Of a stretch of 64,000 nt of DNA, positions 22,946 to 34,374 are shown in pieces; the stretch's first letter is position 1; the number at the start of each line of letters is the position of its first letter. The notes under the pieces were generated by a model. It worked only from the letters and a program-made list of their open reading frames with translations, was not told the origin of the DNA and did no database searches. This DNA comes from Platanthera guangdongensis (Eukaryota; Streptophyta; Magnoliopsida; Asparagales; Orchidaceae). The stretch spans positions 89,464,564-89,528,563 of the forward strand of contig CM077166.1 of assembly GCA_039583875.1 (NCBI GenBank), in the 5' to 3' direction. Position numbers and translations under genes: made by a program.

Positions 22946-23516
22946 TGACATGTCACGCCCGTGACATATTGGTCACGCCCGTGACCCGGGCGTGACACGT
23001 CAAACTCCAGTGAAATCTGCAAATTTTGAAGAGCAAAGCTTGACACGCCCCCAGTCACGCCCGTATCACCCGACACGGGGCGTGACCCAAGCCCGTGTCA
23101 CTCCACTCGACGAATTCATCTCGACGATCGTCGAGTGTCGACACTAGCCGACACGCCTAGAGTCACGCCCGTGACCTAGGGCGTGACACCTCTTTCCGCT
23201 CGACGATTTTCAACTCGACACTTTCAGCTCGACATTCGTCGAGTGTCGACACCAGCCAACACGCCCAGAGTCACGCCCGTGACCTGGGGCGTGACCACTG
23301 CGCTTGGCCGACAAGACCTGCCCGAAGACTTTCGGCGCGCACCGCGCCCAGATCCACCTGCTTGACACGCCCATAGTCACGCCCGTGACCTGGGGCGTGA
23401 CCACTGCGAGACTGACACGTGTCCAGCCCGAGGTCCACTTTCCCGTCAAATCGCCGGCCGCCTTCTCAAATAGTACTGTCACGCCCCCTGTCACGCCCGT
23501 GACCAAGGGCGTGACC
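22946..23516. repeat. Palindrome cluster in E4 5' LTR U3
   Basis: Six copies of TCACGCCCGTGAC are present, mostly followed after 2-4 bases by GGGCGTGA, giving stems TCACGCCC/GGGCGTGA. Interspersed are the perfect palindrome CTCGACGATCGTCGAG at about 23120-23135, GTGTCGACAC at 23136-23145 and 23245-23254, and further TCGACGA units. It lies just upstream of the TATA box. Confidence 0.85.
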
Positions 23517-23531
23517 CATGTAAATTTTTTC

Positions 23532-23538
23532 TATAAAT
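23532..23538 (+). promoter_or_regulatory. E4 LTR TATA box (5' LTR)
   Basis: TATAAAT in CTATAAATTC, about 750 bp into the LTR and just after the palindrome cluster. It is conserved at 28988-28994. Confidence 0.6.
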
Positions 23539-25674
23539 TCAAAGGTTCTGCTTTGGATTTCTGTTCCCTTTTTGAACAACTTTGCTTAGGGTAGGTTCTG
23601 CCGAATTGCCTTCTCATGCTATGTAAGGGATTTTCTTCCCCCCTCTCTTAGTGTTTGTTTTTAGCTTTCTTGTAATCACTTTTTCATTAATAAAATGTGT
23701 TAGTTTTTTCTCTCTTTGCATAGCTTGGAATCCATTCATGCGCCCTACTCGAAGTGATTTTTAATGTTTGTTCTTATTTTGTTTTTCTTTTATGTCTTCT
23801 AAAATCTTTTTAACTTTTAACTTTTGTCTAATTTCTATCCGTTATAATCGCAATTTTATTTTCATGCAAATACTTGTTTAGGTTTACTTTGTTATTTTTA
23901 CTTTGTTTTCATTCCTATAAGTTTATAAAACAATGTTTTAAAAGGTGTTTTTTAATTTCTTTTAAATTAGGCTCTTTAGGATTGTAAAACTTTTCGTTCT
24001 CTTTTAGTCTTATTTCCACTTTTTAGGCGTTTCTATAAAATTATAAGAATGAAAACATAATCGTTTTAATTTTTCAAGCATTTTCGTTTCTGATTTTATT
24101 TCAAAAACTTTTTGCTCTTTTAATTTTTTTGTTCTCTTTTTATGCATTTCTACCGCATTCTAGCGGTAGAAATGTATTCGTTTAAATTTTTCGACCATTT
24201 TCATTTTGCGTTTATTTGCAAACTTTTTCGCTCGTTTAATTTTTATTTTCACTTTTTACGCTTTTCTACCGCATTCTAGCAGTAGAAATGCAGTTGTTTT
24301 AATTTTTAGGTAACTTAGTTTTTTTTTTCATTTCTGTACTTGTGCGCATTTATTTCCGCCTACTCGTTAAGAGTTAAATGGCGCTTGCTTATTTTACTTT
24401 CTGTAGAGTACGTGAGTTTGTATATTTTTTTTTCGCCTACTCACTTGAGTTAAATGGCTGGATTTTATTTCGGTAGAGTGTGTTTACTTTCTTGTAGAGT
24501 GTGTGTGTTTTCATTTATGTCGAGAGAGCGTGTGCGTGAGTTTTACTTTATGTCGAGTGTGTGCGTGTGTTGCATTTATTTAGTCCTACTCGTTTGAGTA
24601 GGACCCGCTTTCTTTCTCCCGCCCACGCATTTGCGCCGGGACTCGCAATTTACAGCTTTCTTCAGTCCTACTCGTTTGGGTAGGACTTGCAATTTTCAGC
24701 TTTCCTTTACTGCTTTATTTTATCGCTTTCATTTACTGCTTTCCTTTACTGCTTTATTTTCTGCTTTTCCCGCAAGCCGTCCCCATTCCGATGAGTGGCT
24801 AACCGTTCTTAGCCCTCGGCGTCGAAGAGCATTGGGACAGATAAAATAGCTTAAAATAATTAAAGGTCATATCTTTCTAATTAATTAAAAGTACTTAAGG
24901 TTTGCCCGGGGTTAACGACGCGTAGGACCACATATCGATGTGTGGGCCTTATTTCCGTTTTCCATACGCTCGCCGAGAGGCCGTGCGTATGGACAGATCA
25001 CCCCTTGGCAAAGAGAGTTCCGCACTAACCCTCGAGAGAGGAGGCGCGCCAACTCTACCGGATTGGGTTCCCCACCCAATAGCGGGGTTCTTAGCGTAAT
25101 GCGGGCGTTAAGAGGAATCCTTCGTCGGACTAACGTTCGGTCGAATAGTCTTAGCGTTCAGGTGAGCGATAGTCCTAGAGATAGGTGAGCTCATTTTAGT
25201 GGAACCTCCACGGCCAAGTCTCCGCCTTAATTAATTAGAAATTTAGGAGCTCTTTTTATTTAAAGTTTATTTTAGTTCAATTGTTTTTTCGGTGCCATCG
25301 AGCTAAGCTCTTCATCGGCACCACCTTCATGGTTTCATTTTTCTTTCTGCCATTTTCTGCTTTTTATTATATATAAAATATCCCGACAAGTTAATTATCG
25401 GTAAAATAATAGTCCCCTCCAGGGAAGAGTAGAAATAATCGAACCGGCCCCGAGAACAATACGACCTCGATATTCCACCCGGAATATCCTGTACTACTCA
25501 CGATAGGTGCACTTGCCTCCTTTCGTTAAAACTCGATCTAAACCGTTTTATATCCAAATAAATAAATACGCGCGCCCAGTTTTCTAAATAAACCACATCC
25601 GCCTTTTTCTCAAATAAAACCGCCGGGTCACCGCGTGACCGTAAATAATTTTGGAGTTTTAACCATCAAGTTTT

Positions 25675-25692
25675 TGGCGCCGTTGCCGGGGA
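25675..25692 (+). other. E4 primer binding site, tRNA-Asp (perfect)
   Basis: TGGCGCCGTTGCCGGGGA is exactly complementary to the last 18 bases of plant tRNA-Asp including CCA, 6 bases after the LTR. Confidence 0.92.
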
Positions 25693-25780
25693 GTTTTCGG
25701 TTCGTTATTTTAAACCCTGGAAATCTATTAATTTTACCTATATCTATATATAACAAAAATTAAAAATGGCCAACAAAAAC

Positions 25781-25820
<40 letters not shown>
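25781..25820 (+). repeat. (ATA)n microsatellite
   Basis: About 13 uninterrupted ATA units in the E4 interior. Confidence 0.95.
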
Positions 25821-25821
<1 letters not shown>

Positions 25822-26649
25822 CTACTTATAAAAAAAAAACTTAAAAAAAATAATATATTATTTTTATCATATTATTATTATTTATAAAATATTTTTTTGA
25901 AATAACGTCATTTTCTACTACCAAAACAAAACAACAACAAAAAAAAACTAACTTAAAAAACCAAAAAACTCTAAAAACTTGAAACAGTTTAAAACTTAAA
26001 AAAAATCTAAAAACTCTAAAAAACCTACAAATCCAAAAAAACCAAAAATCTAAAAAATCTAAAAACAAACAAACACAAAAAAAACTCTAAAACCAAAAAC
26101 CTAAAAAAAAATCTAAAAACTTCAAAAATGAAAAAAAAAACAAACATAATAAAAAAAAAGAGAGAAAAACTTAACACTTAAAAAACTCAAAAAAAACTAA
26201 AAACTAAAAACCAACTAAAAAATAAAAAAAATCTACTTAAAAACACAAAAAAATTATATATATAATTTGCTATTAATAAATGTATCTATGTTTTATTTAA
26301 CTTCTTTTAGTTTTCATTTATTTTCTTTTATTTCATTTTGCTTCGGCGCGCTTCCATTATTGTGCGCACTAGGGGATCACATATTTATCACGCAGTAGTC
26401 GCTAAGGCCTTAGCTACCTTCGACTCCCCCACGCACTTGCCCCCCCTACCGCCTGCAACCCTTTAGCCGAATTTTTCGTTTTTTTGTTTTTTCTATTATT
26501 GTTTTGCTATTCTTTCCTCTTCTAATAATAATGCAGGGTTTCGACCTGAGCCTCCCGGACTTGTCTAAGGGAAGCTCCTACCCTCCCTTTTCCTTTTTTT
26601 ACTTATTATATTTTGTATATTATCTGTTCCGCATACTTAGATTGTAACA

Positions 26650-26682
26650 TTGGGGACAATGTTGGGTTTAAGTATGAGGGTG
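26650..26682 (+). other. Internal polypurine-tract-like motif of E4
   Basis: TTGGGGACAATGTTGGG followed by TTTAAGTATGAGGGTG matches the terminal PPT wording at 28217-28234 (CTTAAGTATGAGGGTATT). It lies about 1.55 kb upstream of it, mirroring the E2 arrangement. Confidence 0.55.
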
Positions 26683-28218
26683 TTTTCGTATTTCTTTATT
26701 TCTGCACTTTACAAAAACGCATAAAATTACAAAAACATCAAAAAAATAAAACCTAAAAAAAAATTTTTCCTTGTTTTTATTTTCATAAAACTTCAAAACA
26801 AAAAAAAATCTTTCCCCCCCCTTTTTTTCTTATTTGTAAAAGCTTGCATTCTGCCTGCCCGCGACGTTCGACTCATCGAACCAACCACCTAAATAAGAGT
26901 CTGTTCGCGGGGCCGCAATCGAGTTTTTACTTTGTCCTTTTTTATAAAAATCTCTCTTTCCCCCCTATCTTCTTTGTAAATAACTCTTCTTTCTCTCCTC
27001 ATTCTTGTAAATTACTTATCAAAATACACTAAAAATCAAAAAAAAAATTAGAAAAACCAAAAATACCAAAAAAAGATAATAACTCTAAAAATCTTAAAAA
27101 GATAATAATTAAAACACAAAAAAATGATAAAATCCCTAAAAAAATCAAAAAAATGTTTTGTTAATTATGTAACAAAATAATTCGAATATACCATATCTTA
27201 ACCCTTTTTGCTTTCCAAAAATCTTGTTTCGAGTTAATTTATATGCGAATTTTAGTTATTCTTTGCTTACTATTCATTTATTAATTAAAGTTTGACAGAT
27301 TTAAGTGTTTGGGGTTAAGATTTAAAGAATTTTTTATGTCTTTTCCTTATAATAAGGAACTTGTTTTTCACCACCACTTCTAATTTTATAAATAGAAGCT
27401 CATTTTTTATGTTAGAAAATAACATCCATGGATTTCAATTATTTCTACTTCATGTTTTTAGAAACATTGGAACGTTCATTTTAAAAAGGTTGCTCTCAAA
27501 ACTTTTTTATTAAAATCTAGTTTTTTTTTTGAAAAAAATAAACCCACTTCCTTTTTTTCATGTCTTACTTGACATGTTTACCCCTATCCTTTTAAAAGAT
27601 CTTATGTCAATGGGAATAAGATTTGATTCCGTAAACATAGGCACCCAATATTTAAAAAAAAGATTATATGTTAGGGAGTAGGAGGATAAAATTCATTACT
27701 CCTACACATATACATTGGTTATTTATTTATTATTTATGAATAAAAAAAAATTATTATGTGTTAGGAAAATAAGATTTCATTTTCCTAACTATTCAAAAAA
27801 AAAATTGGAGGTTCGAGAAAAAATTACCTCGCCTCAATATTCAAGCCTTCTTCATAAACCACCAAACCACTTAGCATATTTCAATAATTCTAGAATTAAT
27901 TTAAAATTTTTTGAGAGCATAATTTTTAAATTGCATTATTTCCTTTAACTTCTTTTAAGCTAAAGTTTTTTATATAAATCCAATCCATCTTTGTTAAACT
28001 AACAAAAATAAATTTTTTGCTTTCTATTTTATTTTATGTAGAACTCTTTTTGAAACTCTTCCTCTATTCATAACATTTCATAAATTAGGATTTAATTCTT
28101 TAACCCCGGATGTTTATTTTGATCTTCCTTTTAATTAAGTCAAGCGGTAGCTAAACTTAGGATTTCTTTTATTCATTATAAGTTCATCTCCAACTTTTGC
28201 CATGGAATAGCAAAAGCT

Positions 28219-28234
28219 TAAGTATGAGGGTATT
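28219..28234 (+). other. E4 polypurine tract
   Basis: TAAGTATGAGGGTATT abuts the 3' LTR start. Confidence 0.75.
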
Positions 28235-31114
28235 TGATGAATTGTAAATATACCTATTTTTGTGTACATTAATTTAGTTGTTTTCATTTATTTTTGTCGT
28301 TTTTACTTATTTTAATTCAATAAAATGCTCCTATTTTTGTAAATATTATACTAACTTGTTTTATTTTATTTTTCAGAAAATATGAAAAATCTGCCAAAAA
28401 TTGACATGTCACGCCCGTGACATATTGGTCACGCCCGTGACCAGGGCGTGACACGTCAAACTCCAGTGAAATCTGCAAATTTTGAAGAGCAAAGCTTGAC
28501 ACGCCCCCAGTCACGCCCGTATCACCCGACACGGGGCGTGACCCAAGCCCGTGTCACTCCACTCGACGAATTCATCTCGACGATCGTCGAGTGTCGACAC
28601 TAGCCGACACGCCTAGAGTCACGCCCGTGACCTAGGGCGTGACACCTCTTTCCGCTCGACGATTTTCAACTCGACACTTTCAGCTCGACATTCGTCGAGT
28701 GTCGACACCAGCCAACACGCCCAGAGTCACGCCCGTGACCTGGGGCGTGACCACTGCCCCTGGCCGACAAGACCTGCCCGAAGACTTTCGGCGCACACCG
28801 CGCCCAGATCCACCTGCTTGACACGCCCATAGTCACGCCCGTGACCTGGGGCGTGACCACTGTGAGACCGACACGTGTCCAGCCCGAAGTCCACTTTCCC
28901 GTCAAATCGCCGGCCGCCTTCTCAAATAGTACTGTCACGCCCCCTGTCACGCCCGTGACCAAGGGCGTGACCCATGTAAATTTTTTCTATAAATTCAAAG
29001 GTTCTGCTTTGGATTTCTGTTCCCTTTTTGAACCACTTTGCTTAGGGTAGGTGCTGCCGAATTGCCTTCTCATGCTATGTAAGGGATTTTCTTCCCCCTC
29101 TCTTAGTGTTTGTTTTTAGCTTTCTTGTAATCACTTTTTCATTAATAAAATGTGTTAGTTTTTTCTCTCTTTGCATAGCTTGGAATCCATTCATGCGCCC
29201 TACTCGAAGTGATTTTTAATGTTTGTTCTTATTTTGTTTTTCTTTTATGTCTTCTAAAATCTTTTTAACTTTTAACTTTTGTCTAATTTCTATCCGTTAT
29301 AATCGCAATTTTATTTTCATGCAAATACTTGTTTAGGTTTACTTTGTTATTTTTACTTTGTTTTCATTCCTATAAGTTTATAAAACAATGTTTTAAAAGG
29401 TGTTTTTTAATTTCTTTTAAATTAGGCTCTTTAGGATTGTAAAACTTTTCGTTCTCTTTTAGTCTTATTTCCACTTTTTAGGCGTTTCTATAAAATTATA
29501 AGAATGAAAACATAATCGTTTTAATTTTTCAAGCATTTTCGTTTCTGATTTTATTTCAAAAACTTTTTGCTCTTTTAATTTTTTCGTTCTCTTTTTATGC
29601 ATTTCTACCGCATTCTAGCGGTAGAAATGTATTCGTTTAAATTTTTCGACCATTTTCATTTTGCATTTATTTGCAAACTTTTTCGCTCGTTTAATTTTTA
29701 TTTTCACTTTTTACGCATTTCTACCGCATTATAGCGGTAGAAATGCAGTTGTTTTAATTTTTAGGTAACTTAGTTTTTTTTTTTCATTTCTGTACTCGTG
29801 CGCATTTATTTCCGCCTACTCGTTAAGAGTTAAATGGCGCTTGCTTATTTTACTTTCTGTAGAGTGCGTGAGTTTGTATTTTTCTTTTTTTCCGCCTACT
29901 CACTTGAGTTAAATGGCTGGATTTTATTTCGGTAGAGTGTGTTTACTTTCTTGTAGAGTGTGTGTGTTTTCATTTATGTCGAGAGAGCGTGTGCGTGAGT
30001 TTTACTTTCTGTCGAGTGTGTGCGTGTGTTGCATTTATTTAATCCTACTCGTTTGAGGAGGACCCGCTTTCTTTCTCCCGCCCACGCATTTGCGCCGGGA
30101 CTCGCAATTTACAGCTTTCTTCAGTCCTACTCGTTTGGGTAGGACTTGCAATTTTCAGCTTTCCTTTATTGCTTTATTTTATCGCTTTCATTTACTGATT
30201 TATTTTCTGCTTTTCCCGCAAGCCGTCCCCATTCCGATGAGTGGCTAACTGTTCTTAGCCCTCGGCATCGAAGAGCATTGGGACAGATAAAAAAGCTTAA
30301 AATAATTAAAGGTCATATCTTTCTAATTAATTAAAAGTACTTAAGGTTTGCCCGGGGTTAATGACGCATAGGACCACATATTGATGTGTGGGCCCTATTT
30401 CCGTTTTCCATACGCTCGCCGAGAGGCCGTGCGTATGGACAGATCACCCCTTGGCAAAGAGAGTTCCGCACTAACCCTCGAGAGAGGAGGCGCGCCAACT
30501 CTACCGGATTGGGTTCCCCACCCAATAGCGGGGTTCTTAGCGTAATGCGGGCGTTAAGAGGAATCCTTCGTCGGACTAACGTTCGGTCGAATAGTCTTAG
30601 CGTTCAGGTGAGCGATAGTCCTAGAGATAGGTGAGCTCATTTTAGTGGAACCTCCACGGCCAAGTCTCCGGCTTAATTAATTAGAAATTTAGGAGCTCTT
30701 TTTATTTAAAGTCTATTTTAGTTCAATTGTTTTTTCGGTGCCATCGAGCTAAGCTCTTCATCGGCACCACCTTCATGCTTTCATTTTTCTTTCTGCCATT
30801 TTCTGCTTTTTATTATATATAAAATATCCCGACAAGTTAATTATCGGTAAAATAATAGTCCCCTCCACGGAAGAGTAGAAATAATCGAACCGGCCCCGAG
30901 AAAAATACGACCTCGATATTCCACCCGGAATATCCTGTACTACTCACGATAGGTGCACTTGCCTCCTTTCGTTAAAACTCGATCTAAACCGTTTTATATC
31001 CAAATAAATAAATACGCGCGCCCAGTTTTCTAAATAAACCACATCCGCCTTTTTCTCAAATAAAACCGCCGGGTCGCCGCGTGACCGTAAATAATTTTGG
31101 AGTTTTAAACATCA
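28235..31114 (+). repeat. E4 3' LTR
   Basis: 2880 bp, matching 22780-25668. It has a palindrome cluster at 28409-28972, a TATA box at 28988-28994, and ends AAACATCA followed by the GTAAA duplication at 31115-31119. Confidence 0.92.
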
Positions 31115-31119
31115 GTAAA

Positions 31120-31472
31120 CATAATGCTTTAAACTCAGATTTAAAGTCCTCTGAATTGAAATCAAATGAACTAATTACCTGGTCTTCTTCAAGTTGTGTC
31201 TCTGAATCTGACTCTGAGTCTTCTTCATCTAAACTATGTTGGGAGGCATTGATTGCCATCATGCAGAACTCCTTCTCTTCTGCATCATCTTCATCATCAC
31301 TGGAGCTGGATGAAGCTTCTGACTCCTCTTCAGTCTCACTCCAGGATTCAGCAACAAATCCCTTCCTTGTGTGTTTGTTCTTTCTTGTGGAGGGTTTTCC
31401 ATTGCTACTCTTCTTGAAGTCTTTCTCCTTTCTTCTTTCTTTCTTATCCCTTCTGTCCTTATTTTTGTTCTC
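31120..31472 (-). pseudogene. gag: E3 Gag middle segment (acidic/basic linker) between E4 and E5
   Basis: The minus-strand frame reads a Lys/Arg-rich stretch right after the zinc knuckle of the 53-kb piece (KNKDRRDKKERRKEKD), then a Ser/Glu/Asp-rich acidic tract (EEESEASSSSSDDEDDAEE). This matches the typical post-knuckle region of Sirevirus Gag. It is bounded by E5 at 31473 and E4 at 31119, and stays in frame across the E5 duplication. Residues reading past 31472 belong to the E5 LTR, not to Gag. Confidence 0.78.
31468..31472 (+). repeat. E5 target site duplication, left copy (TTCTC)
   Basis: TTCTC flanks the E5 5' LTR and recurs at 53120-53124 after its 3' LTR. Confidence 0.93.
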
Positions 31473-31616
31473 TGTTGGGTACATTGAAAATATGTACCTG
31501 ATTTGAAGAAGCCTCACCCTACTCATTGATATACATCATGGTGTATTTGATGTATTTTGAGTTACCTTGTGCAGGTTAAGTGTTTGCAGAGAAAGCTTAA
31601 AAGTTTCTAAGTCCAT

Positions 31617-32360
31617 GTGTCGACACCTTGAAGAAAAGTGTCGACACTTAAGAAGACTTGTGTCGACACCAATAGAAGCAGTGTCGACACTTGGAGTAAT
31701 TGTGTCGACACCAGGAATGCAGAGTCGACACCAGAAGGAAAGTGTCAACACATACAGGCTATGTCGACACTCAATGAAGAAATGTCCAGAGAAGTAGTGT
31801 CGACACTTAGAAGTAGTGTCGACACCCAGAGGAACTTTGTCGACATCAGAAAGTGTCGACACTAGGAGGCTGTGTCGACACTCAGCAAATTTCAACAGAG
31901 TTTAAGTACAAGTGTCGACATAATGCAGAATGTGTCGACACACATCAAAAGTCTCAACACATGAAGAAAGTGTCGACACTAGGAGGATGTGTCGACACTC
32001 AGCAAATTTCAATGAAGTCTAAGTACAAGTGTCTACAAAAAGGAGATGTGTCGACACTCAGCAAGAGTATCAACACTGAAGGCATGTGTCGACACCAAGA
32101 AGATGTGTCGACACTTAACAAGTTCAAAACAAGAAGATGTGTCGACACAAAGGAGTTGTGTCGACACTTACAAGAAATCAACTAAGTATCAAAGAAGAAG
32201 GACTTGTGTCGACACACAGGATCAGTGTCGACACATGTTGAAGAAGTAGTGTCGAGAAGCAGATTCTACAACACAAGGAGTTGTGTCGACACCAAGAAGG
32301 CTAGTGTCGACACTTAGTCTACTTGTGTCGACACTTGGCCTATTTGTGTCGACACTTAAA
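31617..32360. repeat. GTGTCGACAC palindrome array in E5 5' LTR U3
   Basis: About twenty perfect or one-off copies of the 10-bp palindrome GTGTCGACAC, irregularly spaced every 15-45 bp. The 3' LTR copy at 51405-52140 is similar, with more decayed units. The array precedes the TATA box seen at 52289 in the 3' LTR. Confidence 0.92.
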
Positions 32361-32497
32361 GACTGACTGCCTCGAACACTTTCAGACAGTTACAGAAAAT
32401 TAAAGAAGTGACTGGATGACTTGACAGCTACCATTCCAGCCAGTCTACTGCAACTATCAGAACTGTCAGAAGTCTGTTAGAAACCGGATCAGCCGGT

Positions 32498-34374
32498 CCT
32501 ATTTTTCTGTACATTAATTTAGTCGTTTTCATTTGTTTTCGTCTTTTTATATATTTTTGCTTAAAAATTGCCTTTTTTGTAAATATTTTGCTAACTTTGT
32601 TTATTTTATTTTTCAGAAAAAATCAAAAATCTGCCAAAATTATTCACGCCCGTACATGTTGGTCAGCCCGTGACCAGGGCGTCACGTCAAATTCCAGAAA
32701 TCTGCAATTTTCGATCGACACGCCCGTGTCACCCGAGCACGCCCGTGACCAATGCCCGTGATAAGATCACGAAATCGCGCTCAATATCGTCGAACCCGCC
32801 TTACGCCCAAGTCACGCCCGTGACCTGGGGCGTGACCTTTCCAGCTAGCCCGACAAGATTTTTGGCGCACCGCGCCCAGATCCAAGCCCCCTGTCAACCA
32901 AGGGCGTGACCACTGGAGACCGCCAGTGTCCAGCCCGAAGTCAACTTTCCCGTCAAATCTTCCAAATAGACTGTCAGCCCCCTGTCACGCCCGTGACCAA
33001 GGGCTGACTCATGAAAATTTTGTCTATAAATTCAGAGGTTCTCCTTTGAATTCCTGGGGCACCATTTTGTATAGAGTTAGTGCTCGGATGAGTCCAAATG
33101 CTATGTAAGGGAAATTTTCATTTTCTTAGCTTTGTAATCTTTGTTTTTAGTTCTGATTCTTAAGTTGTCTACTTCTTTGCAGTTTCTGTTCTTCTTTATA
33201 GGCGTGTGTGAGTGTAGATATAGTTTATTTACTTTTAGTTTTCTTTTTTTTACGCTTAGATTTTTATAGCTTTTTATTTCATTGATAAACCCGTAAAAAT
33301 GATTTCAAGGTGATTTTCTTTTCTTTTAACTAGCTTTTTATTTTTAGTGTAAAACCTTTTTCATTTTCACTTTTTTAGCGTTTTTACGGAGTTCAATTTC
33401 TACCGATTCTAGCTTTATTCGTTTTTAATCACTTTCATTTTGGAAAACTTTTTCGCCAAGCTTTTTATGATTTCTAGGTTGATCTCAGCAAAGTTCTTAA
33501 GAGTTAAATGGCCAAGAACTTATAAAGAAACCAGACAACTCTTTTGAGTAGGACTCTCTCATTTCTGAGTTGTAGGTTTACACTTTGTGATTTTATTTTC
33601 TGCTTTATTTTACTGTTTCAGCTTTCCATTTTCTGATTTACCTTAGGTCCCCATTCCGATCTGAGTCGGCATGAAGAGCATTGGGAAATAAAATAGCTTA
33701 AAATAACTAAAGGTCTAATTAATTAATTAGTACTTAAGGTTTGTCCGGGGTTAACGACGCGTGGACCACATATCGATGTGTGGGCCCTATTTCCGTTTTC
33801 CATACGTGCCGAGAGGCCGTGCGTAGGACAGATCACCCCTTGGCAAAGAGAGTTCCGCACTAACCCTCGGAGAGGAGGCGCGCCAACTTCATTGGGTCCC
33901 CACCCAATAGCGGGGTTCTTAGCGTAATGGGGCGTAGAGGAATCCTTCGTCGGACTGTTCGGGAATAGTCTTAGCGTTCAGTGAGCGATAGCCCTATAGC
34001 TAGGTGAGCTTTTTAGTGGAACCTCCACGGCCAAGTCTCCGCTTAATTAATTAGAAATTTAGGAGCTCTTTTTATTTAAAGTCTATTTTAGTTCAATTGT
34101 TTTTTCTGCCATGGTAAGCTCTTCATCGGCACCACCTTCATGCTTTCTTTTTATTGCTTTCATTTTCTTTCCGATTTTCTGTATTTTTATATAAAATATC
34201 CCGGTAATTATCGGGGGAAGAGTAGAAATAATCGAACCGGACCCGAGAACAATTTATTCCACCCGAGCCTGAGTTTTTCGTTAAAACTATTTCTAAACCT
34301 TTTTTATATCCAAAATAAATACGGAACACTGCCTTTTTTCGCAATTAAAACCGGGTTCTGAGTTTTAAACCATC
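32498..34374 (+). mobile_element. E6: damaged solo LTR of the E4 family inside the E5 5' LTR
   Basis: Collinear with the E4 LTR from near its start to its exact end (AACCATCA), with CCGGT repeated at 32493-32497 and 34376-34380 as a likely target duplication. The first 18 or so LTR bases and many short internal pieces are missing, so it is about 1.9 kb rather than 2.9 kb. Several pieces of the E5 LTR are interleaved in it (near 33150, 33476-33600 and 33655), which suggests an assembly or consensus fault rather than a normal solo LTR. Confidence 0.7.

Larger units (their letters stand above)
22780..25668 (+). repeat. E4 5' LTR
   Basis: Nearly identical to 28235-31114. It starts TATGAATTG where the 3' copy has TGATGAATTG (one base lost) and ends AACCATCA. 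It holds a palindrome cluster (22946-23516), a TATA box (23532-23538), a T-rich mid region with short inverted units (TTTCTACCGCATTCTAGCGG near 24147 and 24265), and a GC-richer U5 (24900-25200). Short open frames in it are chance. Confidence 0.92.
25693..28234 (+). other. E4 gene-free interior
   Basis: Very AT-rich: an ATA microsatellite at 25781-25820, long A-rich runs with AAAACTCTAAAAA-like units (25820-26270), a GC-richer island (26340-26620), then T- and A-rich DNA. No frame encodes a recognisable retrotransposon protein. PPT-like motifs lie at 26668-26682 and 28219-28234. Confidence 0.8.
22780..31114 (+). mobile_element. E4: non-autonomous LTR retrotransposon with 2.9-kb LTRs and no genes (LARD-like)
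   Basis: Two LTRs (2889 and 2880 bp) flank a 2.6-kb interior that holds a perfect tRNA-Asp primer site, AT-rich sequence and PPT-like motifs, but no gag or pol in any frame. A 5-bp duplication (GTAAA) frames it. The primer site, the PPT wording (TTAAGTATGAGGGT) and a U5 block resembling that of E2 (a GATTGG... and CCAATAG... inverted pair) suggest derivation from an Athila/Tat-type gypsy element. It would need proteins from a relative to move. The LTR copies are very similar, so insertion is fairly recent. Confidence 0.88.

Noticed and set aside
24631..25188. Possible host gene in the Arg-rich open frames at 24631-25188 and 30146-30634
   Set aside because: The same frames occur in both LTRs of E4 at equivalent positions and lie in the U5 region. 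They resemble no protein I recognise.
31617..32360. CRISPR-like array of GTGTCGACAC with spacers
   Set aside because: The repeat is only 10 bp and palindromic, spacing is irregular, and it lies in both LTRs of a plant retrotransposon with no cas genes. It is an LTR motif array.
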